From Antedon bifida (Eukaryota > Echinodermata > Crinoidea > Comatulida > Antedonidae): a DNA stretch of 64,000 bases. Shown piece by piece: positions 41,001 through 56,000 of the stretch (the first letter of the stretch is position 1; each line of letters opens with the position of its first letter). A model generated the notes under the pieces. It did not search any database, had not been told where the DNA came from, and worked only from the letters and a program-made list of their open reading frames with translations. The position numbers and the translations under genes were made by a program. Location: contig OY727093.1 in the NCBI GenBank assembly GCA_963402885.1, forward strand, positions 2,728,001-2,792,000, written 5' to 3'.

Positions 41001-44000
41001 TAACTTCATATTGTGATTTGGCAACGCTGCTATCGGACGCTTCTACAGTACTGTATCGGTTTTTTACAAATTTCACATACAGGAAATAGTACACTAGGCA
41101 TCAACAGTTTTTATACTAATAATACAGTACCCATTGACTACATTTAGAATATTATTTATCAAGACAAAAATTCATCTTTGAATTTAATAAAGCACTTGAC
41201 CCTCTTATGAGAAGTTTAATATCAATGAGAAGTGAATTCCTCGCCATATGTTGGCCTGTGGATATTTCTGTCAATTTAAAAAAACTAGAAATACCCATGT
41301 TTTAACACTAGTATGGCCAATCCCTATTCATGAAACTCTCCTATTTTGTTAATGGGACATGAGAAACCTTACAAATTATGCTGAAGATCAAATAAGGCTG
41401 ACAAATATTGAAATAACTACAGTAGGCCTAGATATAGTTTATTTCAGTGTCCTTAATTTCAGCCTACAGTAGCAGCTGCCACTGAACTACTAGCCCTTTT
41501 CTTGCTACTTTTCTACTACTAGTGTAGTACTGTACATTTTAAAGTTTGGGATAGAAAAAAATTGATGATGAGAAAAATTGCCAGAATATATGGATCATAC
41601 CATTTCAAAATAGGGGTATTCATTAATACATTTGGACATTTAACCAAAGCTACAGACATAGCTATAATGCACTGTAATTTATGTCTGCTGCATTATGCAA
41701 CAAATTCCAATTATTTTTATTTGTATAGTAGTCGCATTTCTCGATATCTGGTGATAAATTACGAAAATGGAAATGAAACATTAACGTAGAGTGAATTCCA
41801 AACCTAGGAAAAATGATATTTTTATAAAATATATTTTATTTAAATTTATTGGGAGAGCTTTAAGTTTTTTGTTTAGTATTTTCAAATTACAGTAGTTAAT
41901 TTAAAAGAAACAGAAAAAAAAGTGGTATGATCATCTAGCATTCTTTGTAGACATCAATTGCTATCGTGGTAGACATTAATCGTAATGGCCAGAACTACTT
42001 ACAGTAGTTTGTACAATTGACGCACTGTATGGTTGGCTTGTACAGTAGTATAGATGTCAGATTTTAGTCTGTAAATTTTAGATTTAAATTCAAAACGAAA
42101 AGATGATTTCTCAGTAAACAATACACAGAAACACCTACGCACATGACAAAGACTAAATCGAGAGTTTGATCAATTCCACTTACGTGTATTTTGATTCACT
42201 CGTTAATCTATTTTGCGGTACTTACCTTACTTAATGTATGACATGCTAATTCTTGTATTACTTACAGTAGTGTCCAAGTACATGATGTGATGATTTAAAT
42301 ATCATAACTAAAACATTCGATAATTTCAGAGGATCGTTTCAAGTCATCCATCTAACCCGTGGTTGAATTACGTGTAAATGATCGAAAGAATATTTATCAG
42401 TATGAGCATTGTGTACAATTATTAAAAAAACATTTATTAGTAAGAAATATTGCATGTTTATCATGTAATTTTTTATAGTCTACTCTTTGATTAACCATTA
42501 GTTTTAACAATAACAGAACAGAAAAGAGGCCAGATAAAGAGAACAAATTCTGTGCAGTACTAAACACCATTTACCAGTGTGAAATAAGCCTTTAGCTCTG
42601 TCTACACTATCAAAACTTTATGTGACAAAAAAATGTGATAGTTTGACGGAGCTTTATACAGTTCACATACTGTACAGTATTCTTTACACTGCTGTTTTGT
42701 TTGGCTTGGAATTGATGTAATTTGCTAATGCAAGGCCTACCCAATGCACTTAATGTCAAGTTAAAACAAATTGAAAGAAGTATAATTTCGCCCCAAGCAA
42801 AAGTGGATAGAAGCTGAAATGCTTACAGTCTGTTTGTTTCTGTGATATATTATTACAAGAAATCTGCATCGACGAATTGACGTCAACTCTAAGTAGATGA
42901 TACAATTTTCATTACTTAATAATTTAGTTTATCTAGATGAAAGAGACAAGATAATCTATTGATACTTCTGACCAATCAGAAGCCAAGTACTCCTGCCCAC
43001 ATGATCCAGGTGTATAGCTTCGCCACAATGTGGGTGGAAAATTAAATGTTGTCATATGCTCTAGGGTAGGTGTTAGATTGAAATTTAGCTCATTTAAAAG
43101 CACTGAAATAAACCTTTGAGAATTATTAATATTATTGATTGATATTTTCCACACGAAACAAATATATTATTGCACAGTGCATTCAGTAAAAGAAAGAATT
43201 ATTTAAATACTGTACAATACAGTAGAATCTATATCTGATAATACAGTACTAGTACTACATCCATCATTCAGATGAAAGTAAGACTACAGTACAGTAATTG
43301 ACATTGTCATTCGCAACGGACTTCGGCCAAAATACAAAATATACAATGCTACAATATGAAGTTTACAGGGCTAGAAATTTCCTTTTTTATCCATCAGCAA
43401 ACCTTTACTTTAGTTATAAAAATATAACTACAGTAGCAATATGAGACACATACTATACCTTAAGCTCTGTCTACACTATCAAACTGGTTTGAAAAAGTGT
43501 GATGTGCCCAAATATGGTAGTGATATGCCCAAATATGGTAGTGATATGCCCAAATATGGTAGTGATATGCCCAAATATAGTAGTGATATGACAGGAGCTT
43601 CAGACTTGAAACAAATTAGAATGCTCTCGTCTGTTGCCGTGGACTATAAACAGTTTGCAATTAGGAACAGAGTTTGTTATAGAATTAATAGATTTGTTTA
43701 CATTGTGAAAGCTAAGCTGAATAAGAAGTAAAGCGGCGATGGCATTAGCATCAGACTTAGAATTTCAAACCAGATGACATCAAATTCTTATTTAAGATTA
43801 TGGATTTGTTTGTAATCCTGGTCTAAATTAGCCAAAAGAATCTCATTACTTTTTCTTTCTATTAAAACATGAACAGTGAACATTATTAATACCAAGCTAC
43901 AGTATAAATCTAGCTATTAGTATTACTCTATTATGATACTACAGTATTAATTACAGTATATTATGAACAAATTTATAATTTATAAGGAATGAAGAATTAC

Positions 44001-47000
44001 CTGTATGTAGACTTAATTATCAACATTAAGATTATGTATATGATCTTACAGTAATTTAAGGGTAGTCTGAAAAAATGACAGTGATGGTACAGTACAGTAG
44101 TAGTACTGTATACTTTTTTGCTTTAAATTACAGGTTTTTTACAGGTACTGTAAGTCTTTTTTTTTCTGCTCCATTTTTGGTCAAAGTGAATGATGGAATA
44201 CAGTATCAAAATGGCATATATTCAACCAAACAAAATTTAGATAAACAAAATTTTCAGGGGGACAATCAATACCTTTAACATTATATTATGCTTAAATGTT
44301 ACTGAGGAGGGCTAATACATGAGCAAGTCTCAATTGTAGAGATGTTTTAGTTCTTAGACATCGTAATTATTCATGGCATCTTCATTGCCACTTGTTCACA
44401 TCTGATGCCTGGTCCATGGTTCTTGTTGTACCTGTAGAATACATCTTCTCTAACTGTAGACTGTGTACAGTAGTACTTCATTCTCATAGTGCTATTTAAC
44501 ATAATTCCTTTAGATTAGCAGCACTACTATTTAAGTGTTGTAGAGTGAGAATATATCTTATGGAGTAGTTTCACACTGCTTTTGTTGTCGGTAGGGAATT
44601 GGCACAATGTGTATGGCTGCCATAAACATGATGTGTCTCTACAGTAAGCAAAGAAACATTTTATAAAAAGGTTACATAACATTTGCAAAGTGTTCAGATA
44701 ATTTAGTTTATTACAAAAAAAATGCTGAATGTGGACTATACTGAAAAACATTTAATGCATAAAAAGTTTAATCTTTAGTTTTTTACCGTTTATTGATTAC
44801 TACAGTACAAGATGTATTGAGATGTATTTTGTAGTTTTGCAGAAACTTGTTTACATTAGACCAACTGAATGCATAACATACTATATTTAAGATGTCTTTG
44901 CTCTCCAAGAGGTATAATAAAATCTAATAATAATGTTGACTGTAGCTCATCAATAATTATTTTATTGTCCTACAGTATGTCATGAGTAGTTTGAATTTCA
45001 CTTTAGTTGGATGACGCGGCATTATTTATGTTGATATAGTAACAATAATAATATTAGACTATGAAAACACAATCTCTATCATTCAATCTCTTCAGCCAGC
45101 CCCTTTCATGAGTTTTTAGAATTGAATATTGTCATAATGATATTTGTTGTTTCAGGCTCCTAAATTTGGAATAAGCTATAAATGAATTACTGTACGTGTA
45201 TATTGCTTGTTTTTATATACTGTATGTAGTCAATATTTGTGGAAATAAAACTGCATTAAAAATAGAAGTGAGTGGATGGGAATAAAATAATTTAAAATGT
45301 TAATAGATTTTTTGACCATGCAAATATTCAACAAGGTGCTTCCCACTATTGTAGTATTTGTCTATTTTTGTATCGCCGTCATCATCATCATCAGTTATGC
45401 CTCTCATCTTGACACTTTCCACTATTTTATGCAATTTTGTCATAGGCAGGATGGTTTGTTTTCCATTTAATGTTTAAAGTGCATTTATAGATTTTGTTTT
45501 TCCTCATGGCCATTCTTAATTTTATGTTTTATTTATTTAGTCCAATCAATTTTTGCAGTTACTGTACATCTTCGGGAAGTCTTAACATGCGTCCATACCA
45601 AATGGTTTTTTTGATTTGTGACTTTTTCCTTTGTCTATTAATTTGATTTCTAACATTTTTCTTTGTACTGTATTGTATATCATATCATTGTTGTTATTAT
45701 TATAGTGTTAATCATTGTGTGAAAATAAAACTATGTCGGAAATTATGAGTGCGTGGAAATGTAAAGCATTTTACAATTAGTTACTTTTGATCTTCTAAAT
45801 TATCAGCAGCGAAATAACAGTTATGCCTCCCAGTAGTGCAGTTGTCTATTTGATATCAATTTAAATTATGTGTGTTAATTAGTTTCATAATCTGAAACTA
45901 AATCTAAAGTGTGTTAACGATACATGTCAGCTATCTACTGTACGTCCTGATTGATGGTAACAATAGGGGTTACAATCTACGACATGTTCTCCACCATTGA
46001 GTTATGTCTGTAATTTTTGTTGGCCGAAGATTCTAAGCATGATAGCAATATTTCATCGTCAATCTTCGACGGTTTTCTTTCTCATCGATTCATAACGCGT
46101 ATACCTTTCCAACGCCGTCTGCGGACTTAACTTGAACAAACAGAGAATGTAAATAATGCTACACTAACTGCAAGTTGATCCATCATATAGACATGCTGAT
46201 ATAATATGATCTACAGTATATTGGGGCCTGGTGAAGTGCTTATTAAATATCTTGCCAATATACTGTACAGGTATTATCATAACTTTTGGCTGATTTTAAC
46301 ATGGATGATACATTTGTCAAACATGTTTGTGATTTTGCCAGAAACAATAAGCTGCAAGGTTTGGACTTGCGCAGATCAATTCTCATATGTGATTATCGTT
46401 CTTGAGTCTGTCCATAAGTCTATCGTTCTTGAGTCTGTCCGCGTTGATGCCAGAGCTTGTTACAGTATTATTGCCAAGAATTGGGATTTTTTGTAGCATA
46501 AGTGACAAAACACTATTTAATGTAAAATATTTTTATACATTGTATGACCACTTTTGACATTAGTTTTTTTTTTGTTTGGACCTTGTCACCTAAGCACATA
46601 ACATTTTGCATATTATTATGATGTTCTATTCAACAACCACCCACTGAAGTCTTTTTACATTTAACAGAAATGGTCTGTCGATTAAATATATTATTTTTAA
46701 ATATTTTTTCCAAACATTTGGGTTTACCGTGACAAACAGTTGAAGACTTTACATATTTTGTTTACTATAGTACTCTGTAGGCTGGCACAGATCATCTTTA
46801 CTAGCCTACAGTATGTAAAGTACCAGAAAGAAAAACCTGTAGTTTAAGTAAGACTAAAAATTATATAATACTGTACTACTGTATGGCCCAATAATGATGT
46901 TAAAATGTTTGTTTTTTAGACTTAGCAGCTGTGTACTACAGTATATTTAAGACGAAGCTATTAATTAAATTAAATGTACAGTATGGAACTGTAGGCTGTT

Positions 47001-50000
47001 TTGGAGAGCAATTGAAATAGAGCATTGGCCCAGTATGCCTGCTAGTGCTATAGTCAGGAAATCATTGATGGCCTCTTAATTTAATTAAGTCGGTACGAAA
47101 CCTGATTCTATTCAACTGCCACACATCAAGATCTATGACATTTTACAATTACCGCCGCAATGCCATTCAAATCAATCCATACCATTTCTATAATTGTATT
47201 CCAACAGAAACATATTTGAAATTTACCATTAGGCCTTTTGAAACTTAAACTATTGCGAAATAATATTCTTGCAATTGCATGCAATATGAAAGGCAGTGGA
47301 ATATCCTTATCTTTGAAATCTAATTGTCCCAATTTCTTATTCAATGAAACTACATGTATTCACAGTGAACGATCTAGGATTTTTAAATGCATGTTTACAG
47401 CCTAAAATGAAAATTTATTATTATTGCTGTAACTTTTGCATTTACATAGTTAAACCAAAATTTAGTAGCGTGTGTGTACATTCTGCTGATGAACTATGAC
47501 CTTTTATTAGGAATTAATTACACTAACAATTGAACTCAATAAATTGTATTGTTACATAGTTGTGGGGTATTGCTAAACTGCGCAAACTGCGCAAACCAAG
47601 CGCAAACAGCGCAAACCAAGCGCAAACCTAAAAAACCCTGCGCAAACCTCCTCCAAATGGCTTATTATTGGTTCTATCATGACCAGGACTATCATAGCAG
47701 GTAATTTATGGAAAAAAAAATTATGAAATTGCTGAAAGTTGGGCAAAAAACATCATTTTTTGGGTAAAATGTCAGATTTTACAATGTAAATCGCGCAAAC
47801 CTAAAAAAAAACCTGCGCAAACCTCCACCAAATCACTTATTATTGTTTCTATCATGACTAGGACTATCATACCAAGTAATTTATGAAAAAAAAAATAATG
47901 AAATTGCTGTAAGTTGGCTTTTTTTTTGGACAAAAAACATCATTTTTTGGATCAAATGTCAGATTTTACAGTGTAAATCGCGCAAACCTAAAAAAACCCT
48001 GCGCAAACCTCCACCAAATCACTTATTATTGTTTCTATCATGACTAGGACTATCATAGCAAGTAATTTATGAAAAAAAAAAAATGAAATTGCTGTAAGTT
48101 GGCCTTTTTTTTGGGCGAAAAACATCATTTTTTGGGTAAAATGTCAGATTTTACAGTGTAAATCGCGCAAACCTAAAAAAAACCTGCGCAAACCTCCACC
48201 AAATCACTTATTATTGTTTCTATCATGACTAGAACTATCATAGCAAGTAAGTTATGAAAAAAAAATAATGAAATTGCTGTAAGTTGGCCTTTTTTTTGGG
48301 CGAAAAACATCATTTTTTGGGTAAAATGTCAGATTTTACAGTGTAAATCGCGCAAACCTAAAAATACCCTGCGCAAACCTCCACCAAATCACTTATTATT
48401 GGTTCTATCATGACTAGAACTATCATAGCAAGTAAGTTATGAAAAAAAAATAATGAAATTGCTGTAAGTTGGCTTTTTTTTGGGGCGAAAAACATCATTT
48501 TTTGGGTAAAATGTCAGATTTTACAGTGTAAATCGCGCAAACCAAAAAAACCCTGCGCAAACCTCCACCAAATCATTTATTATTGTTTCTATCATGACTA
48601 GGACTATCATAGCAAGTAATTTATGAAAAAAAATAATGAAATTGCTGTAAGTTGGCTTTTTTTTGGGGGGCGAAAAACATCATTTTTTGGGTAAAATGTC
48701 AGATTTTACAGTGTAAATCGCGCAAACCTAAAAATACCCTGCACAAACCTCCACCAAATCACTTATTATTGGTTCTATCATGACTAGGACTATCATAGCA
48801 AGTAATTTATGAAAAAAAAATAGAACCAATAATAAGCCATTTGGAGGAGGTTTGCGCAGGGTTTTTTTTTTGGTTTGCGCTTGGTTTGCGCAGTTTAGCA
48901 ATACCCCAAAAGAAAAAGAAACCTACAGCAATTTCAAATTTTTTTTCCCATAAATTGTCTCCCTATATAGTTCTAGTTGTGTTCTAATAAATATTAATTG
49001 GTTTGAAGGAGGTTTGCGCAGCTTTTTTTGGGGGTTTGCGCTGTGAAATCAGTAATTTTCCCAAAAATTGAAGTTTTTCACCCAAAAAAAGGCAAACTTA
49101 AAGGAATTTCAAATTTTTTTTCCCATAAATTGTCTCCCTATATAGTTCTAGTTGTGTTCTATCAATATTAATTGTTTTGAAGGAGGTTTGCGCAGCTTTT
49201 TTTGTTGTTTGCGCTGTGAAATCAGTAATGTTCCCAAAAATTGAAGTTTTTCACCCAAAAAAAGGCAAACTTAAAGGAATTTCAAATTTGTTTTCCCATA
49301 AATTGTCTCCCTATATAGTTCTAGTTGTGTTCTATCAATATTAATTGTTTTGAAGGAGGTTTGCGCAGCTTTTTTTGTTGTTTGCGCTGTGAAATCAGTA
49401 ATGTTCCCAAAAATTGAAGTTTTTCACCTAAAAAAAGGCAAACTTAAAGGAATTTCAAATTTGTTTTCCCATAAATTGTCTCCCTATATAGTTCTAGTTG
49501 TGTTCTATCAATATTAATTGTTTTGAAGGAGGTTTGCGCAGCTTTTTTTGTTGTTTGCGCTGTAAAATCAGTAATTTTCCCAAAAATTGAAGTTTTTAAC
49601 CAAAAAAAAGGCAAACTTAAAGGAATTTCAAATTTGTTTTCCCATAAATTGTCTCCCTATATAGTTCTAGTTGTGTTCTAATAAATATTAATTGGTTTGA
49701 AGGAGGTTTGCGTAGCTTTTTTTGGGGGTTTGCGCTGTGAAATCGGTAATTTTCCCAAAAATTGAAGTTTTTCACCCAAAAAAAGGCAAACTTAAAGGAA
49801 TTTCAAATTTTTTTTCCCATAAATTGTCTCCCTATATAGTTCTAGTTGTGTTCTAATAAATATTAATTGGTTTGAAGGAGGTTTGCGCAGCTTTTTTGGG
49901 GGGTTTGCGCTGTGAAATCAGTAATTTTCCCAAAAATTGAAGTTTTTCACCCAAAAAAAGGCAAACTTAAAGGAATTTCAAATGTTTTTCCCCATAAATT

Positions 50001-53000
50001 GTCTCCCTATATAGTTCTAGTTGTGTTTTAATCAATATTAATTGATTTAACGGAGGTTTGCGCAGCTTTTTTTGGGGGTTTTGCGCTGTGAAATCAGTAA
50101 TTTTCCCAAAAATTGAAGTTTTTAACCCAAAAAAAGGCAAACTTAAAGGAATTTCAAATTTTTTTTCTCATAAATTGTCTCCCTATATAGTTCTAGTTGT
50201 GTTCTAATCAATAATAATTGTTTTGAAGGAGGTTTGCGCAGCTTTTTTTGTTGTTTGCGCAGTGTTTGCGCAGTTTGCGCAGTGTTTGCGCAGTTTAGCA
50301 ATACCCATAGTTGTGTAATGTATTCAATTGCATACATATTCCATCTGTTGACCTTTTTCTCAACTAATGTCTACATCATGATTCATAGTCTAAAGTACAG
50401 ATGTTGATCAATGTTTATACACTACAGTATGTAAAGCTCGGTCTACACTATCGAACTTGTTTGACAAAAAAGTGTGATGTGCCCAAATATTATAGTGATA
50501 TGCCATCATCATGTCCAGATATGGGCACATCACATTTTTTTGTCACATAAAGTCTGTAGACAGTGCTTTAGTAACATTTTAATTTTTTTTTCTTTATGAT
50601 ACAATAATCACCAAGACTAAAATGAAGAAGTTACAGTAGTGATCGGATCATTTAATTTAAACATTGTTATACATTGTTATTCATTTACTGCAGTAACTAC
50701 ATTTTTAAAATGCAATAATGTATGATTCTTTGAAGTTTACGAGTCGGTAACCTAAATACAATAAACAGTGGCTGATTATATAAAAAAAAATAATCACTGT
50801 ACAGAAACTATACTGACATAGTATTATTATAGTCAAATCAATAAATTAAAAATAAATTTTTCATGCATTTTGAGATCAATTTAAGATGAAGCAAAAACCT
50901 GTATTTAGTTTTAGTACGCAAAAATAATTTAACATTTGGAAGCTGAGAATCATAGGAAATTATATGCTGTAAAGTAGCAGTAATTGGACAAATACATACA
51001 GTATTACAATATTTGCAATAACCAATGCTATTAAGGTAAAAATAAACACCCAATACTGTACGTAAATGTAAATTTGTATTGCAAGGGTGGCAATCATATT
51101 TAAATTGTAGATCATTTAGCAATAATTGGTTGAAATAAACAGATGAAATTGCAATGATGACGTATATTATTTCCCTAACCTTTCACAGTTGTCTTCCTGC
51201 AACTGTTGTGTTCTATAAAATACTATTTCACAGAGGATTTATTCTTATATGTGCAGATTTATGTTAAAGACTTTAACTTGTTATTAAACTGACTGCAGAA
51301 TACATGATTGTAAACTTGTACAGTTATACAGTGCAAAATAGTAATAAAAATAACTTGATTGAACCGTCAGGACAAGTTAGGTAATCCATGCAAACACAAT
51401 GTAATGTAATGTGAACATTGAAATATGCACATAAGAATTTGTTGTTTTATGAAAGTATTGTATTGTTATCTTTATTTGTTTCATTTTGCCATTTTTGGCG
51501 ACTATTACCTCCATAGATCTATGTCTATAATGTTATTTTACTTATCTGAACATTTTTAATTAACGAAACTAAAATAACTAAATAATTGCAACGGTTAAAT
51601 CTCAAGCTCTATCACTATCAAACTTTGTGACAAAAATGTGATGTGCCCATACAGTATATGTACCATATTTGGGCATATCACTACCATTGAGCACAGTACA
51701 CTTTTTTTTGTCAAACTAGTTTGATAGTGTAGACAGAGCTTTACTGTGGTTCATAAAGTACTGTACCTTTCTAGCAAGCATGAGGTGGTGCAGTACAGTA
51801 TTTCAACTATTGTCTTCTAGTGAAAATTAAGCTGTTTTGATACAGCAAGCCTTAGATTTACTATCTTAGGACGTCGTAAAATACAGCTGTTATACCCTGC
51901 CAACTGCACAGTACAGGCTCAAGTTTACTGTACATTAAAACATTGACTTGCTTCACAGATGATTTGAAGTCGCGCATAAAATATTTATTAAACTGTAGTA
52001 AAATGAAATGCATTAATGTATTATGTAGGAGATGTCAACGGAATAGGAAATGATAATTCGCAATGAATACAAAGTTTACATAAATTGTAAATAATATCGC
52101 AATGTCAATATCTGATGTCCATTGCTGTAAATTAACTCACAAAATGTCCTGACTTTGATCACGATTGGAATTGCTCACTTTGCACTGGTGCTTTATGTCA
52201 TGGCCTCTGGCGTCATATATTTCTTTGATCCATTCAATTCAGGCCTGATCTGAATTTCTGATAGTTCAACATTGATTAATATTTACAACTTGAGTGGAGA
52301 CTCTTAAATATTTAAATGTGGGTGGATGATCTGCTTGAAGTCAATGTGTTCATCTTCACATCATATATTTGACTTGTCAAGTAAAATTTACTTTTGTACG
52401 AGTATTTACAGTAGAGGAAAATCAGGGTTGTACAGAAGTCATTTTAAGGATGTTTGGGAAAAGAAAAATCATACTTCAATCATATGTTACTTGTCAAGTG
52501 ATATTACTTTTGTATGGTGTTAGAGGACGTTCTTTCGGATACCCAAAGTTGTTTGGGTGAGTGCTGTGTTAAAATTAAAATGGGTGGTTACCTTAAAATA
52601 AGCTTTAAGCTGGGTCGAAGACTTAGGTATACTGTAGGGTATCTCCACCTACAGTACCGCAATTACTGTATATCCATGAAAATATTTTTCGCCATACAAG
52701 GTGACTTTATGTAAAATACTGTATAGAGAACAACTTCCAGCCAAACATCTTGTTCATACAAGACCTCCATACCACAGATTGGGCGCTTGTAATCGGATTT
52801 GAATCCTACCCAAAAAGAACTTTATACAACAATATTCTCAAATGTCCAATTCTATTTGCTTCATCATTGGTTACCGTACATCTTTCTACTGTAATACCAT
52901 TATGGTGTTAGGATCGTTTAAATATTAATTAACTAATTAATCATGTTTGCATATTACCATACATAAATTGCGCATCCAATGCCAAAGCTAAATATAGCGT

Positions 53001-56000
53001 AAGGGTCTTTAACCGATTATCTGTAAAGAACCTTCTAAATGGAGTTATATGATGGATGGTTGATGTTGATGAATAATAGGTTAACGTTACATCTTATGTT
53101 TAAACTCATCAAGTTCTAAATTTACACATTCATCTGTCATCCTGTCTAATGCATAATTATACATGCAGACAATTGCCAATTAACAGTTTTACAAATCTAC
53201 TACGACAACAAAGATCAAATAAATTTCAAAATGTAGCCAAAGACATTTATATAAATACCCTTCTCACAATATATTTCAATGTATTGAAGGTGGAGCTTAA
53301 ATATTTTATGTAAAAATATGACCAATGACAATGTGTTGGATCATCCAAAGTGTCATTGTGATTGGTCAAATAACTTATGGTGCGCTTTTGTCCTTGCATT
53401 GCGTCCAAGTCCAGCGATGTTGAAAATGAAGTTTGCAATTTTAGTTTATGTTTGCACCACCACGTTTGCATTTGACTATAAAAATGTTGGACAAAACACA
53501 AATCAATTCAAAAATGCCAAATGGTTGTCCTTTGATGAATGTGTAAATTTAGAACTTGATGAGTTTAAACATAAGATGTAACGTTAACTCAAGCTTAGAT
53601 ATGGTTAATTTATAGAGTAAACGGAGACAAAATATGAAAAGAAATGAAATATAAATTGGATAGGTATAGAGAAATTCTAAACTACCCAGTGATATAGTGG
53701 CTTAATTAATTTTAAATGGCTAAGATAAAACATACAGTACAGACATTTTTTTTTAGGCAGAATTACAGTAAATATTTAATTGTAAACAACCTCATTTAAA
53801 AAGTTATATTAAATATTTTTTAATGAAGTATAGGGCATAAATGCACCAAGTATTTGACAAAAAAAAGTGTGATGTGCCCAAATATGGTACTGATATGACA
53901 TCATCGTGTCCATATAAGGGCACATCACATTTTGTTGTGGCATAAAGTTTGATAAGTGTAGACAGAGCTGTAGAATTTACTTTAGTGAATAAATCAACTT
54001 GGCAAAACTTGTAAATTAAATTGCAAAAAAATGATAAAACATTTCAAACGAAATCCATGTCAGATATTTTGAAGGGTATAGGAAATACGAGAGAAGTATC
54101 ATTAGCATCTACTGTGCTAGGCTCTATATCATCATCATTATAATTCCGTCAAGGAATGATTGTAATGTATTTCCCTTGGGTCTGTAATCCCAGCAATATC
54201 TCTGAAAGTTAATGTTAGTTTGATGCGTTACACTTGGCCTAGAAAGTAATTCTATCTTTAGATGGTAAATAAAATATATAGTCATATTGCCATATAATAT
54301 GCTACTCTGATAGCTTTTGAAATGCTGCTAAGATTATTTCATGCTAAAACAAGAAATATTTCTTACAAAAAAACACTGCTTGATTTAACGTTCTTCATTA
54401 AATGATGCTTTTTAAATTTATTTCGACATTTAAGGTACTTACTAATCAAACAATTCTTCATCTATACACACCATTCGTAAAAATATTTACCATGAAGGAA
54501 GGATTGTTTTGACCATTCAATGATACTGTACATTGATGGTATCATACCCGGCCTACGTTGACAGCCAAAACGAAAACATTGTTTATTGAACAGGTCTTAT
54601 ATCTCATACATGTAGACTCTCTAGTCTTCTCCCATACATGCTTTAGGGTGTGTGTATGCCCAGTCCGAATTTGCAAATTCTCATTTTTTAGCCTTAGTAA
54701 ACTATTTCGCGTGATACAGTTTGCTAATGCTTCCATCCTCTTGAATATAACTGCCTAAAGGCACGGTACGAAAATGTGAAACTTATTAGTCATGTTTAAA
54801 TATATAGCAGGTTCTTCATTAAACTTTGGTGTAATTGACACCGATTTTAGGATGTAGAGATTGTCGTCCTGGGAGTGAACAGCATTACAGATAAATCAGT
54901 AACATCAATGTGAGATACATCATTAAGTTTTTAGCCTCAGTTTCTCCTTAACTTTGCACTTATGTCATTAGAATGTTAGCCTGAATACCTGTTTTAGACC
55001 GTACAATACATGTTTAGCAAATGTTACTAACTAGTATCTAACAGCTTTTTCTAATTGGAAGCCACGTCTAACAACACATGGTTACATTTTATTGGCTTTT
55101 GCAAAACGGTGTCAACTCAACTGCTGTATTTTCCAAAACCTAAACTTCCAGATTTTAAGCAAAATCAATTACACTTTTTAGCATAATAGTTTTATGTCGC
55201 CAAATTTGCTAAAAAATATTTTATTTTCACCTGTTTTACTTTGGTTTTTAAAGTAGTACATACACTTCGATTTCATGATTGCTTTTTGAGATATTGGAAC
55301 AGATGGTGCCTTATGTACTCGCATCATTTCAACACTAGCTGATAATTCATAATTGCTGCATGAATTTTTTTTTTGTGATTAGAGAATCCGTACTCTATAA
55401 AGTATAAGCATTTCATTCATTTTTTTAATAGGTTGAGTGAATTTTCACAAAGGGACAAATCCAGGGGGTTTTCCCTGATGTTTGTCCTTCCTGTTCCTGA
55501 CCTACTGTATGACCTATGAACCCATTTCTATTCAGCTTTGAGTACACTGAGAGTATTGTTGCTGGCCTCTTTAATATCATTACATACTGTATACTATATA
55601 CAGATACATTCGCATCGAAACTAGTAAAAAATACGTTGCTACATACAGAGACAAGCGTACAGACAGTATACATAAATTAGTCATTAAAAAAGAAAATTTA
55701 ATCTCATTTGAGAGTGAGACACTGTACTGTACTGTATTATATTAAGAGGTCAAACAAGGAGATATGTATATGTTTTAACACTACAGTACAACCAACCATT
55801 ATGCAGAGGACACACCTAATATGGGGTCACTTTGTTTGGTTATAAAGATGTCCCCTTAATAAGGGTTTTACTTTATATCAATTTCGTTGACAGATCACCA
55901 TCCATAGCTATATGTATTGTTACCAATAATCAATATGTCAAAGTTGATGTTTCAGTAACTAGGGAGACAGGACGTACTGTATACTGCGATATTTGTCTGC

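Larger units (their letters stand above)
47565..50306. mobile_element. 2742-bp TIR element with opposed satellite arrays and 9-bp TSD
   Basis: Ends GGGTATTGCTAAACTGCGCA and TGCGCAGTTTAGCAATACCC are perfect inverted repeats. The perfect 9-bp direct repeat ATAGTTGTG lies at 47556-47564 and 50307-50315. The left array has six to seven units of about 185 bp; the right array has eight units of 173-176 bp in the opposite orientation. An internal copy of the terminus sits between the arrays at about 48885-48906. The 9-bp duplication is typical of Mutator-like elements. No ORF. Confidence 0.85.

Noticed and set aside
43441..43731. 96-codon ORF with a [12 protein letters not shown] repeat
   Set aside because: The repeat is a translation of the four internal MITE A units; no splice or family support.
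47565..50306. CRISPR-like or centromeric satellite array
   Set aside because: Units are whole tandem copies without spacers, and the block is bounded by TIRs and a TSD, so it is a discrete insertion.
52326..52714. Overlapping plus-strand ORFs of 63-66 codons
   Set aside because: No splice-site framing, no recognisable motif, and composition like the surrounding intron.
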